Of a DNA stretch of 64,000 nt, positions 25,968 to 38,519 are shown piece by piece. The position numbers and the translations under genes are program-made. Below the pieces are notes generated by a model, which saw only the letters and a program-made list of their open reading frames with translations, searched no databases and was not told the DNA's origin. The number at the start of each line of letters is the position of its first letter. Within the stretch, counting starts at the first letter, position 1. The DNA comes from Ophiodon elongatus (lineage: Eukaryota > Chordata > Actinopteri > Perciformes > Hexagrammidae): positions 310,001 through 374,000 of the forward strand of contig JACSYO010000535.1 of NCBI GenBank assembly GCA_016806645.1, given 5' to 3'.

Positions 25968-26962
25968 CACAGAATACAAAAGGGGGGTCAAAAACTAACT
26001 GTAACTGAGCAGTGCGCACACAGTCAGCTGGAGCAGCTCCTTTGTCTTTGCTGCACTGAATCAGTTTCAATAAACAGACCTGTCTGATGAGGGCGGAGGT
26101 CACGTCCGCTGGAGATGGTTATCCACATGTCCTCCTGAGCCCCGAATCCTGAGCAGTCTGACGGAAACATGTCTGCACTTCAGACTCGGGTCAATTATTA
26201 CTCTACTGTGCTGGGCCAGACCGGTTTCTGATATTACTTTGAAAAGGTGACTCGCTTATTGATGACGGCTTCTGCTCTTTGATCAGTTTGTTTTCCCATT
26301 TCATTTCCCACATGCACAGAAGTCGTTAGGCCGAGCGAATGCCTCGATATTGTCATGTATTTTCGGCATGTGTGCGTCTAGTCCCCATTTCTCACTACTT
26401 TTCATATTTCTAACACAGGATTTTATCAGATGAAGCATTTTTTATTACCATTCAGATAATACGAATGATACGGTTACTTAAAGGTTCTCCATATGACATT
26501 CAGAGCATTAATATAACAGCGAACATGTATCAGCTATGTAAAGATATCGTGGAGTAATGTCTGCCTGAGCAGAGAAGGAAGTCTATCAAAGTATCTGATG
26601 TCAACAAATAAACATACATATCTCTCTTTTGGCTAATCCAGTAAATTAAATACAACAAACAAATACTTTATGACATTTATTCAAAAACGATAAAAAACAA
26701 TAAAGTCCAATATTGCCATAAAGCAGTCCTGCTTAGTGAGTGATTCTGATAAACAAATAATGTTAAAAGGGAGAGCTGCCTCGGCATAAACAATACGGTA
26801 GACAAATTGATATCGTCTTTCAGTATATTATCAAATTGCTGCGCTGTATTTGTAGAAATGAGGATGTAACACTTTTACTTTTTTATCTTGGCTGAATGTA
26901 ACCTATTCTGCCCCGTGCTATCACAGCTGTGACTCATCTTTATCTTTGATAATGTAAGCATC

Positions 26963-27160
26963 TTGAAGTGGGTAAGGGATTTTCTGTACGCCGCTCCATC
27001 TGCCGTTACTGTTGAGCTAAAATTGCTAAATTTGGTCTCCCTTCGTGAATTTAAATCATTGCTGCAGAAACTGGTTGCTCCCTCGTTTGGCTGCTGCTCT
27101 TTTGGGGTATTTCAGAGTCTCAATGTGTTCGCCCCGGTTATTGTTTTGCATCGGTCTTAG
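26963..27160 (+). mobile_element. Possible degraded retroelement coding remnant
   Basis: A 65-codon frame contains LNLVSLREFKSLLQKLV, which resembles the S-L-x-x-F-K-x-x-L-K pattern near the C-terminus of some non-LTR reverse transcriptases (from memory). Nothing else of such an element is visible nearby, so this is tentative. Confidence 0.2.
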
Positions 27161-28261
27161 TAATTTTTCAATGTTTTTTAACAGCTCTTGGGTTGATTTA
27201 AGGTATTTTTCATGGTTGTATTAGAAATATTAATCATGATTTTGTAATTGCATTTCTAATTAATTCAGATTTTGTTGCATACTTTTCGTTCTATCGTATA
27301 CTATTTATTTTCATTTTTCAGTCTTAAAATTTTGATTTTTAATCTTAATGAGGCTTTCCTGATTAATTAAAAGATTAAATATATAAAATAAATACTCAAA
27401 CACTTATTTTACCCTGACACGTTTAAATTATGGTTATAGAGCAAATCTATTAGTTAAGAAAATCCTGCAGCTTCAGGGTTTGTGAAACCTTTACAAAAAC
27501 AATTAGACAAACTCAGAAATACTTATGGAGCCAACAGCAGTTTTTGTTGATGTTTAAATTTCTGTAAGATTGCTCATATTTACCAAGAAAGTACTTTGAT
27601 ATATCAGACGTCTGCCTCTTTCTGCCTAATCACACTGTGTGCTTCACTGTTGATAGGCCACTCATCCATCAAAGTGAGAAAAGAAGATTACCGTGTTAAA
27701 CAGAGAGGAGCAGAGAAAATGTGAAAACTATCTCACTCTTGACTCTGATGTGTCTACATGCTATTTCAATTATTTTACTGTTGGAATTAAGAGCATTAAC
27801 TCTATCGACAGCTCAACCTTAATTTACATAACGGAATGATGATCCTAATCAGTTTGAGCACACCAGTCAATGAGGGGCTTTTTCTTGGTTGGCCACATGG
27901 GTGCATAGCATTAGCATCTTTGTCTTTTTTAATAGAAGGAAAAACAGGCATGGGTCCTGCTAAGTGGAGAGCATGAGCAGAGACGACCACCATGAGACAG
28001 GTAGGACACTCCTCAAAGTCTCTTTCCGAGGAATGGGCTATTTTGAGAAGGTGATTTTCCACTGCTACACTAGAAATTGTCAATCAATTTTTGTCAACTT
28101 GGGTAAGTCTCCAAACTCCTCGGCCCTCCTCCCTCAAGGCGAGATGTTGATATCGTGCAGCTTCTGGTGTGACAGAAGTTCTGGTTGCTTGGCAACAGGT
28201 ACAAGTTTAGAGTCCGGTGTGACTGTGACGACCTGGGTGAGAGAACAGCCTGACAGTACAG

Positions 28262-28346
28262 GCGCGCACGCGCACGCGCACGCGCACGCACACGCACACG
28301 CACACGCGCACGCACACGCGCACGCACACGCGCACGCACACACACA
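28262..28346. repeat. 85-bp perfect alternating purine-pyrimidine tract (CG/CA)
   Basis: Every step alternates purine and pyrimidine from 28262 to 28346, mixing GC-rich CGCG units with CACA units. Such sequence is the classic Z-DNA-forming type (established knowledge). It also keeps all frames open and so creates spurious long reading frames on both strands. Confidence 0.95.
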
Positions 28347-30728
28347 GCTGTACCACAGTTGGATGTGTGCGCCTCACATGTTTCTTGTAGGAAGGGGGAT
28401 TAGAGGCAGCCATCAGTAAACTCCTCAGGGCAGTGCTGACATTAAACAGCACAAGTGTTTGAGAGATCGATGTGGGTACCTTGGAGTGGCCATAATTCCG
28501 GACAACCACTTGTCCTTCATAGCTGCACAGCCCCACATATATGACACATCCATCATCAAAGGCCACAGAGTGATGTGGAGAGCTGCGAGGAGGCCTTGGA
28601 AACTTCACAGGGTTTCCAAAGACGGAGCCCCTCGCTGCTGCAGGGGTCTGTGGCACCCGGCACGACAGATTTGTTTCATAGACAAATAAATGGTGACTAT
28701 AACGGCTCATAACCACATGGCAAATGGTCCATCATCATTAAATGTTGGCACATTAACATTGCATTGGTAATGTGATGTCCCCATAAACTCTGCAGTTTAT
28801 GGGGCACGGCGTGTTCTTTATACTGGCAAAATGCAATTTGCGTCATCGTATCAAAGTTAGACAGCCGACTCCACAATGTCACAATGTCTCGAGCCCCAAA
28901 TAACATGTGGATCATACAATCAGTGGGTTTACATGCCCTTCAATAAGCAGGTTACTCAGGGAGACCAGGTTGCGCGCGTAATCAGAGATTCTGAACTGAG
29001 TTTCGGCTGCAGGTCAGTAATCACATTTCTCCCCGACCCCCGAGACGCTGCCTCTTTTCTTTCTCTTTTGATTGTGTGTCTGTACGGAGCAGACAGTGAA
29101 GAGAGAGGACAGGCAGAGAGGAACTTTCCGTCACAGTGCAAATATTTCTGAATTTTTAAAAAAAAGGTCATATCAGTGAAAACAGACTCTGCAGTTCAGA
29201 CTTACTTCTGTTACTTTCTGTCAGACTTTGGAGTGAATCATTTATAATACCGGGACGCATCACTCCGTGTTGTCTTGCACATGCGTACAAAGAAACAGAC
29301 GAGTAGAAACCCGGTACCTGGGGAAACCAGATCTCCAAAACCCCTGATAACTGAAACCAGGTTTCTCTTTTACATTGTTTATGAAAACAGCTCACTGGAG
29401 GAATTATTTACTTTTCCTGTATGTCACAGCCTGTCGAGGCTTTGCATTTACACTTAGCTTTACACTTGTGGCTAGTCGACTTTCGACTATTTATTTAAAA
29501 GAGTTACTAGTTGAAACCCCTTTTTGCTCCTAGAAGGATTGTTGATATTGGCAACACTTAATTTATATCACTCCCCTCAACAACAGCAAGAAACTCTGCG
29601 AAAATAACTGTTAATGAAACAACACAGGTGGGAAGATAGCGTTGGTAATTGTTCAAATTTGATCAGTGTTGACTCACTGACAATTCCTTCGTAATGATCC
29701 GCAAGTGTTCCCTTCTGTGTTCACTTTCTATTCACAAAACAGGAGCTACAATTAACTCTTAATACTGTTTTTTGGCATTATCTTCCCGAGCCTGATTTCA
29801 AAATAACTCTGGCATTCAAAAACTGTGCCTAATACACAAGACAGAAACAAAATCCACACATGGAAACACAGCCCCATTTTCCTGTCTTCTAACTTCAGTT
29901 CTCTGTGGTACCTTTAAATCACTCGCCACACCTCGGTCATGCGTCATTCACGCAGCAGGAACTTTTAATAATCGTACGCGTTGTTTATTAGACAACGAAG
30001 AGCAGGTGCAGGAGTGAGCGCGCACACCAATCTTCAGTGCGAGAGAATATTTGTTCAGAAATCCTCACCGACAAAAAAGTGTCAGATTGAATCGACACTG
30101 CGAGTTAGTTCGCCTCATGACATGCCTGCATTATATTGGAAACTGTGCATCTGTCTTTTTGTGTAGTTCTCAGTTGTTGTGCCTATTATGTTCTTGAATG
30201 CATGTGTTTGTTATGTCGGGCTACAAATCAGAGAGCGCATTTGCATATGTGTCATTTGCACGTTTCTCGTTCCCAATCAGTTGTCAGACTGTGAATGGGG
30301 TGGTTTGAATTTGCTAGATCGCTGCTGAATCACACCACATCAGAGTCATGCATGCTTGTGACACTGATGGCGGAGGCGGGGGACTGCAGCACAACAGAGA
30401 GAAAAACAAACAGGTCTCCAAGGTGATCGCGAAGATTTCTGAGACTGAAACCGATGTGCTTATTATGAGACTGGCAGGCTAAATGGGCTGGAGGATGAGC
30501 CAAGAGCCCGATGGAGCACAGTAATCACTGGCAAATTGCAAACCTTAGTTTCCGATGCAAACACTTTGCATAATGTATCTATGGAGTTGCACATGTCACA
30601 CAGCCAAACACAGGTGAAAAGGCTACTTATCTCAGCTGGCAGAATGCCCACAGACAGCTCAGTTTGAGCCAAAATGGAAAGGAAATGAATTATTCAGGCG
30701 AGAAACCGACAGTTGGCGTTGCATGTAC

Positions 30729-30941
30729 CTGTGGCGGGGTCAACCGTCCGCTCGATGAAGTGGTCGTCCTGATGAACCCACTCGCCGTTGCACTTGAAGT
30801 AGATCTGCGTGGCCGGGGTGGAGCGGCAGGTCAGCGTCACCGGCTTGTTCTTCACGATAAACTCGTCCTCTGGCTCCACCAGGAAGTGAGGTAACAGGTC
30901 CGAGAAGGCGGCAGGAAGTGTCGCTGTGGCGTGCTCGGACC
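30729..30941 (-). CDS. unc5a: unc5a exon (internal): first exon after the leader, N-terminal half of first Ig domain
   Basis: This is a 213-bp exon, phase 1 in and phase 1 out. The minus strand reads a TTC-rich tract, acceptor tttgaag, then GGTCCGAGCACGCC, ending GCCACAG|gtacat. The peptide runs from GSEHATATLPAAF through DLLPHFLVEPEDEFIVKNK to TQIYFKCNGEWVHQ and IERTVDPAT. LPHFLxEPxD, IVKNKPV and ATQIxFKCNGEWV are UNC5 hallmarks, and HFLVEPED matches UNC5A best. The cysteines in LTC and FKC belong to Ig1. The signal peptide is not in this exon; it must come from an upstream exon ending with one base of a codon, not identified in the window. The acceptor tract is itself a microsatellite (see 30954-30975). 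Confidence 0.95.
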
Positions 30942-30953
30942 CTTCAAAGAATT

Positions 30954-30975
30954 AAAGAAGAAGAAGAAGAAAAAA
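30954..30975 (-). promoter_or_regulatory. TTC microsatellite serving as polypyrimidine tract
   Basis: On the sense strand this is a CTTTTTT block followed by TTC repeats, 13-34 bases before the exon at 30941. It sits where the polypyrimidine tract of the acceptor must be. Because it is a short tandem repeat, its length may vary between individuals. Confidence 0.6.
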
Positions 30976-32860
30976 GGATTTTAGAGGGATGCCAAACAAA
31001 AAACGCTTTCAAGTTCTTAAGTTGCAGCAGACGTCAATTATCAAATGCAGAGACTCGGTGTCCTTGGAGAATCGCAACTCATACATATGGATATGAAAGA
31101 GGCTAAAAAAGACAGAGACAGATGGACAGACAGAGTGAAAGAGAGACTGTACGGAAAAGAGTTGGCGGTGACGGAGCTTGGCCTTGTGCGTGCTCTTGGC
31201 AGGGTCACGGGGGGTAGCGGAGTCCAGGTCTTCACTTCAGCTCTTAATCACAGCCCTTTAACATCACCGCTGATGGACTGGCGGCCATAAATCCCGTCTC
31301 GGAGACTAGGCCACTTCCCACTGTGTTATACGGCTCTTCAACCAGGACTCTAACTCTAGCCGCATTAAGCAGGACAGGGCAAGAGGCCGGGGAGGTTAAA
31401 GATGACTGACAGCTAGACAGACACTTATCTCAAAAAATCACTTGCTATGTACAGTAGAGTCAGAATCGTATGACGTACAGGAGCTGTGGAAGAAGAAGAA
31501 GGAGGAGAAGACGAGGGAAGATACATCTCTACTGAGCTAAGATGCAGGCGCTGTCCTTGAGGGGGACAATGCTGCGATTTACAGCAAACTTTTACGCCCG
31601 TTGCAACATGCTGAACACAAACGCTGCATGACACAGCGGAGCCCACATCGCACACGTCCTTCCTCCGCGAACACAGCTCCTCTCTCTAAACATATTAGCT
31701 TTGTGCGAGGGATAGCGAGAGGACACAGACCGGAGTGGAACGAGGAAAATAACCTCTTTACAACGCCGACACTCAGGGGAGACCAGTAAATCCAAAAATA
31801 AAAACCCTTTTAAAAAGAGGGGTAATATTAATTTACTGCCCTGAATCCAATATGGCTGACAGATCAGGCATTAACAACCTTCTCCATCACTCCCTGTGCA
31901 GCAGGACAGGACGGTAGTCCACACCTCTCATAATGAAACGGCAACACTCATGCTGACCTTTCTCTCCTCTCATCCTCTCCTCCCTCGGCTAGCCTTCGCT
32001 CATCCTTGCAGCTCGCTGATGCCCGGGTCCGGGATAATATCACGTTGCGTCATAAACACCAATCTTTGGATAAAGACATTATCTGCCCTATTCCTCCCCT
32101 ACTGCACATTATATTAATGTCTCTTTTATTCTCCTATTTTTCTTTTACCCCTGTGTGCTGAGTTGCTAATTTATCAGGATGAGATAGCGAAGCATGCCAC
32201 TGCTGCTGCCGCTGAACCCCATTAATGTTTCGTGTACATGTTTAACTCTTAATGAAAACTAAATGTTCTGTGTCCAATGAACGACATACATCACTTGCTG
32301 ACACTTTCCTCTTTTCCAATCACATTTTCTTTTTGCAACACATTTGCAGGGAAGAAAATGCCATTAATATGGCAGCTCCCTATTCAGGACCGCATTATTT
32401 ACTATGTATGCCAGTGTGTGTTTCTTGTCTTGTGGTGTGGAGGAAAAGGCCACAGTTCATCATGAATGGTGAGTATAATTGCTCTAACGGAGAGCCAAAA
32501 CTTTGCTAATAAACAGCGTGGGACCAGGAGGTCAGGTTGTTTGAAAGTGTGTTGGTCCTAATGACGGCGAATTCTTCTAATGGGCCGGCATCCAGCTTTG
32601 TGACCACAGCCATTAGCCGTCCGGGCTGACCCTCTGTACTCCCCGCAGACACAAGACGACAGCTCACTAAAACAGTGGGCGAGACTCGCCTCACACCTGC
32701 CAGGTTAATCATCTCAGAGAGGACAGATGATGTTGAAACGGAGAGCGAACCGAAAGCCACCTGAGACGCCGGCGAGTCGCGAGAGCGGCTTGATGAGCTG
32801 CTGATGCCGTTAATTTGCAGGGGTCACATTCAACACCAACTCTCAACTTTGGATGATGTT

Positions 32861-32907
32861 TGTGTGTGTGTGTGTGTGCGTGTGTTTGTGTTTGTGTTTG
32901 TGTGTGT
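32861..32907. repeat. TG-rich microsatellite with TTTG units
   Basis: A pure TG block is followed by tttgtg variants on the + strand. Confidence 0.93.
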
Positions 32908-33115
32908 CACAAGGGGTCGGGGTTAGTCTTCCATTTTAGTACATGCACTTCAGGTTAATGAGGTTAAACACATAATTTCTTTCGAGAAGTAAATTGTCAT
33001 TTTATGGGAGGGCATTCTAGTCACGCACTGCTTTATATCAAACCCTTAATGGAGGGCTGATGCGTAGTAAATTGGCTGAGATTATTGTCACGACACAATG
33101 TACTTCAAAGTCAAC

Positions 33116-33156
33116 GTGCGCGCACACACACACACACACACGCACACACACACGCA
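33116..33156. repeat. CA/CG alternating tract
   Basis: A 41-bp uninterrupted alternating purine-pyrimidine run with CGCG at its left end. Confidence 0.92.
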
Positions 33157-33579
33157 GAGGGAGTACGAGCCACTTAACAGACTTGTTGCGGGTCAATGCA
33201 CAAATCAAATAGACATACAGCGGCACTATGGGCCCCGCATTAGATTCCACTGAATGTGATTGGCCAAAACCGCCATTAATTGCCGTTGTCCATTGCCAGA
33301 GTACACACGCAAACATCAAACACAGGGTGCTAAACGTCTCCCCTGCTGGTCATTTGGGCAATGAAGATGACTGAATGGATACATCATGCTGAATGTGTTG
33401 CAAGGGCCCAGTAACCATTACATGACTAACACACATTAGCATAAAAAAATAATCCAGAGGAACCGCTTTGATTCTTGTACTTTTCAAAAGGACCGCATCA
33501 GGTTGTGACCCGATATTTGTCTGCAGCTGCTTTTCTCTGTCTCGAGAGAGACGATTCGTTATCATTCAACTGACCTAAA

Positions 33580-33625
33580 ACACACTCACAATCACACACA
33601 TACACACCAACACACAAACACAACA
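33580..33625. repeat. Degenerate CA-rich tract
   Basis: CA units with frequent substitutions. Confidence 0.75.
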
Positions 33626-34997
33626 AGGGTGCACCAGCTGTCAGTGTGCTGAGCCGTGATGTCCAGGGCAGATTTCCTGCGGCACGCAGAAGACCCCGTC
33701 TCATGTGTCCAGCTGACCACGTCACAGGAGGACGTGCCGTCTGAGACACTCAAAATACATATTTATCAAAGAAATGCATTCTCAAAAAAAGTAATATTCC
33801 TGTAACCAATGTAACCATATATGCACACACCACTGCATTTAAAAAAAAAAAGCATGCAGGATTAGATTTTCACAAATGTTGCAGCTTTGGAAACGTCTTT
33901 TGTTACTGACTATCTTCAATATTTTATAATGATTTTCACTTTCATGTCACCTATTGTATCACTTCCCGGGAGTAGGTATCTTTAATCTTATTTTTTAAAT
34001 GAAATTCGCCATACTTATCCTCACCTCTCCTCCGCTCGTGTCAGCGTGCCCCATACGGTCGACTTGTGTTATCACGTTTGTAAAATAAGCATTTCTTTTT
34101 TAATTTCACTCCTTGTTATCTACTTGGAGAACAGAATTGCTGAAAGCACCACAGTATGAGGATGTCAGCAGGGGGAAAAAACCACAGCTAGAGAGAATAT
34201 AACCCTCTTTTGTGTTTTGTGTTGCTCCCTCATGGCACCAACACACCGTGCCCTTTGGAGCCAATTACAATTTTTTTTTTTTTTCTTTTTTTTTTTTTTT
34301 ACAACGTCATGTCCCCGAAGAAAAGCATCATTGAGCAATCACTGGGCATAATTTACATCACAGTGATGAACAGCAGCTATAACAAGTGTTTTACGACACC
34401 ATCAGCACCTTACAATGTCCTCTGAAATGAATTCAATTAAAATCACTATCCAGAATATTAAACCATTTCATGTTTAGCTGCCATTAACAACAAAAGCTCA
34501 GATCAAGTTTGTCACAACCACTCTGTTGCTTGATGTTTTTCTTCGGAGTGCTTGGGTTTGCTAAAGTGGCTTTCTGGATGCTTTTATACCACTAAGTATC
34601 TTCATTTGATAATGACTCTAAATATAATGTATGTATATTAGTTTTCTGGGAACAAGAGCGCCGTTCATGTATTGTTACTTTCGATAAGCCTCAAACAACA
34701 TTAACATTGGCAGTGATCAAACACAGGCAAAGAAGCAGAAATGGAATGAATAATAAAAAAAAAAAAAAAAACTCCATCCACCATCATATATAATCTGGAG
34801 CACGGCTGACTGATGTATGTTTGTCCCTAGATGACAAATATTTACTCCTCCACATGTCTGCGATTCAGAATACATTTTTCAATGAGACAACCATGCTTCA
34901 ACAAGCACTCCTTCAACCACACACACTCTCTGTCAAACGCACACACACGCGCGCTCCTGTAAATTGTACAGGCACACACGCATTTGTGGAGCTGAAA

Positions 34998-35032
34998 ACA
35001 CACACACACACGCGCACGCGCACACGCACACG

Positions 35033-35063
<31 letters not shown>

Positions 35064-35076
35064 ACACACACACACA
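34998..35076. repeat. CA/CG alternating tract
   Basis: CA and CGCG units alternate over about 79 bp, with further CA/CG patches to the left (34938-34955 and 34971-34981). It is the second long Z-DNA-type tract in the window. Confidence 0.95.
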
Positions 35077-38027
35077 ATGTTTAAAAAAAAAAAACATGTA
35101 CGCAAAATATAGACCACAAGCATGCAAAAAAAAGGAAAAAGCTGCTCACAAACAGCTTTGTCTTTCTACCGATCAATGAGAGATGCAGAATTATGCATGA
35201 AAAACTAAAAATGCGGGTTTACACAGAAATGTTCAAACACCAACAAATCCAGATAGCATCCAATATCCCTTGGTTATTAGGGTTGGACTGGAAAACAATC
35301 AATCGCTGGCAGTAAAATAAACATGTAGGAGAGAGGACACCCATGGCAGCCCAGACTTCATCATATCACGTCTGCATCAGTGTTGAAGGATGCAGGGAGA
35401 CTTAACAGAAGGAAAAAAAATCAAGGATGAAGGACAGAAGGAGAGGTGGGGGCTGGGAGAACGGGGCTGAATGAGTACATGCCATGCATGACATTATTAC
35501 AATCTTCCCCTATATAAATGAATAGAAAATCGGTTGCTAAGCATCCATATTGATGCAGGGCTGTACATCTGTGTGCATATATTAATTCAGGATACTAACA
35601 ACACGTTGCCCACACCGTTCCCTGGCGAGAATATTTCCATGAGAGATGCGTTTCTGAAGCTCGGGTCACATCATCAACTTTGAGAATTGCCATCAAAAGC
35701 AGGCCACATAAATCATCTCTACTCGAACAGGCAGCACTTTGAATGATTAAATGCTGGGTTTTTTGAGTGATGTTGTTCAACAAAAGGAAAAAAAAGTGAG
35801 AGCCGTTAGTTGTGTAAATACGGTGCATAGCAACACCATTAATGAGCCTTACACCTTTGAACAAGAGCTTACACATCTGCTGATTCCGGTTTGTTGAATT
35901 TTATTTATTCATTTTTCCTGTCATCTATTTGAAGCGACGCCTCAGCAGGGGGGTCCAAGCGGGGAAGAAACTTTGTGCCGTGTACCTTTGCCACCAGCGC
36001 CGACACTCCCCGACACCTTCGCTTGCCTTTCAAGGCGAGACGCCGTCTTTAAAAGGCACATTTGCCTTCAAACCTACGAGATCATTTTAAGCTCCTGTCA
36101 ACGTAAAAAAAAAAAGAAAAAAAGAGCTGACATTTTGAGGACTGTGCCTAAGTGACAGAGGCTGCCCGTGTGCGAGTATATTTGTCCCCGCAAATGTGCA
36201 TGTTTGTGGAACTGTGTGGGAATAGATGTGATGTTTAACGAGATCAGCAGCTGGGAGCCTGAATTTGTGTACATAACGGCAAAAGCGAGACACGTTTATC
36301 TTTTGCATTATGAACCGTTATGGGGTCGGCCGGGTGATTCAGAAACCACGTTTCTATTCTTAGAAGGCTCATTAACACCGCGTGGACAAAGAGTCTCCAG
36401 ATTGGCAGAAAGATTCATATTCATCAGTCAAGTGCGACAGCTGATCCTTTGTCGCCATCCACTTCCAGATGTTCCCCAAGCCAGCGCCATGGCTGAATCC
36501 GCCTCTCAGACAAGCCGTTTCCTAAAGCAGTGGTTTAGTGGCTGGCTGTGACTCGGTGTCCTGCACCGCATGATTCAGTGACTACACTGGCCTGGGTATT
36601 TACTCAAGTTACATATATGCTGTCCTCTTTCATTACACATTTTAGGGCATTCCAAATTAAGTATGAGAGTATTCAGCCGCTTTATGTGGAAATCAACTTT
36701 TAATCATGGCCTCGTATTAAACCGCATCTCCTCAATAAACGAAGAGCTTAGTTTAAACTGAAAAATACACAATTCAAACCCAGAGCATGACAAAGATCAA
36801 ACAGCATTATCAGTTACAAATGTGCTCCTCTTTGGTCGCTTGTGTATGAATCATCTCCGATTCAAAGCAGCGAAATGGCAGAGGACAAATCATTAATACA
36901 CTTCCATAACCATCTCTGCTTTGTAAAGTTTTAGTTCAGCTATTTCATGTTGTGTCTCCTCGGTGTGTGAGGTCACTTCAACCAAGCAAAAATATTCAGC
37001 TGAAAAACAAACAAAAAGCAAAGATCCCTCAGCAAAAGTCCTGAAAACTGAATCAAAGGGCCACGGCAGTAAAGACAGTGAAGCCTGTGCAGACATGAAA
37101 AACACTTATTTAGATTAATTTGGAGGTCGACTCAAAAGGCCTTGCTGTGGCAAAACTCGGGATGTAAATGCCTCAGATTCTTCAAAGCTTCACCTGTTTG
37201 GTGGTTCAGTGGATGTTTTTTTCCAAAAGAGTCACAGAGGTTTAAACACATTCTGACTTAATAACTTCACACTACCCTCACAAGGACCGGAAGGCAACCT
37301 GAGCTGCCTGGAGGGACAGACGTAGTCGCAGTCTTTGCCATCCAAGACACGCACACGCTCATGGATTTGTCGTCCCCTCGACGGCTTTGCCGGAAACGAG
37401 GTTATCCAGAAGCAAGTTGATTACAGATCTCAACGGCGGCATGGGAAGAAACGCGGACAGAGAGGGAAAGGAGGAAATTCTTAAATCTTTGAAATGGATG
37501 TAAGGAAATAATAGGCGGATGGAGGAGAGGAAAAGACAAGAGACAATTTAGATTACCAAGTTAATCCTTTAATTACCGGATATGCCTAGAGCTAAAATGA
37601 GGTTTCACACACTGCATTTTCCAATTCGAAACTGCAGAAAGCGGGGCAGACTGCCACAATGATCAAGAGCCATAAACCTTGAAATGATGGAATGTCACCA
37701 TCCCTGGTAATCTATATTGTTTACGATGCTGGAAAAACTGAACAAAACACTACAAATTGCAATTGTTACTTGGAGAGCGTTGCAATTAGATGAAGCAGGT
37801 TCTCTTTCAGCTGGCCTCGCAGCGCACAATATGCCAAGCGTCCACACAGAAAACACACCAGTTTAGAGACCGTCCACACAAAAAAATGGTTCAATTTGGC
37901 CACATGACAAACCAGCAGAGTGTATAACTGCTGATATCGCCAGAAGTTATTCAGTCTGTTCCAAAGGCTTTTGACACAAACCGTTTTAAACGTGAGGCCC
38001 CTTGTGACACTTGTCAACCTGCCTATT

Positions 38028-38074
38028 CCTTCCTCCTCCTCCTCCTCCTCCTCCTCCTTCCCCTCCTCCCCCTC
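38028..38074. repeat. TCC trinucleotide tract
   Basis: A homopyrimidine TCC repeat runs on the + strand. In the unc5a transcript it reads GGA, a purine tract able to form triplexes or to act like an enhancer-type splicing motif. Confidence 0.92.
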
Positions 38075-38519
38075 GTCTGATCATTTACCTTCCTCCTGGT
38101 GAAGATCCGGGTGGAAAGAAATGGGGGATGACTCGCGCTCTAATTAGTGTGACGGAGCATGGAGGCTCCTCAGCATCAGACAGAGAATTAGAACACAACA
38201 CGAAGATATGATCCATAACAAGGCTGAGATAAAGCATCACCTGTTCAACCTTAATTACTCGAACAGTATGCCCGCACCAACGTTCCAATTTAACAAACCA
38301 CCAGCACTTACTGTAGCAGCGTCATTTTAAGACGTTGCATTAAGCATTCTTCTTAACTGCAGCTAACGAGTGCTCCCGTTCCACGCCGAATGCTTTCCTT
38401 GACCTGGGACGGTTGCTAAAAAATCGGTCAGCTCCACTAAACTACTTTGCATGTTGAGATGAATTGTGATAATAAAAGAATTGAGATTGCATTGAAATGC
38501 ATTGATACCAGGTTTAAAG

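Larger units (their letters stand above)
11432..30728 (-). other. unc5a intron splitting the first Ig domain (19.3 kb)
   Basis: The intron is 19,297 bp, bounded by gtacat and gctttgcag. It is dominated by non-coding sequence with long microsatellites at 13042-13079, 14736-14820, 16111-16155, 16297-16413, 19476-19613, 24093-24162 and 28262-28346. It also has homopolymers G18 (25950-25967) and A18 (25141-25158). Other items are a palindromic homeodomain-like site (24329-24340) and a possible mobile-element remnant (26963-27160). I recognise no additional exon. Confidence 0.9.

Noticed and set aside
36168..36551. 127-codon + strand frame
   Set aside because: No recognisable motif and no flanking gene signals.
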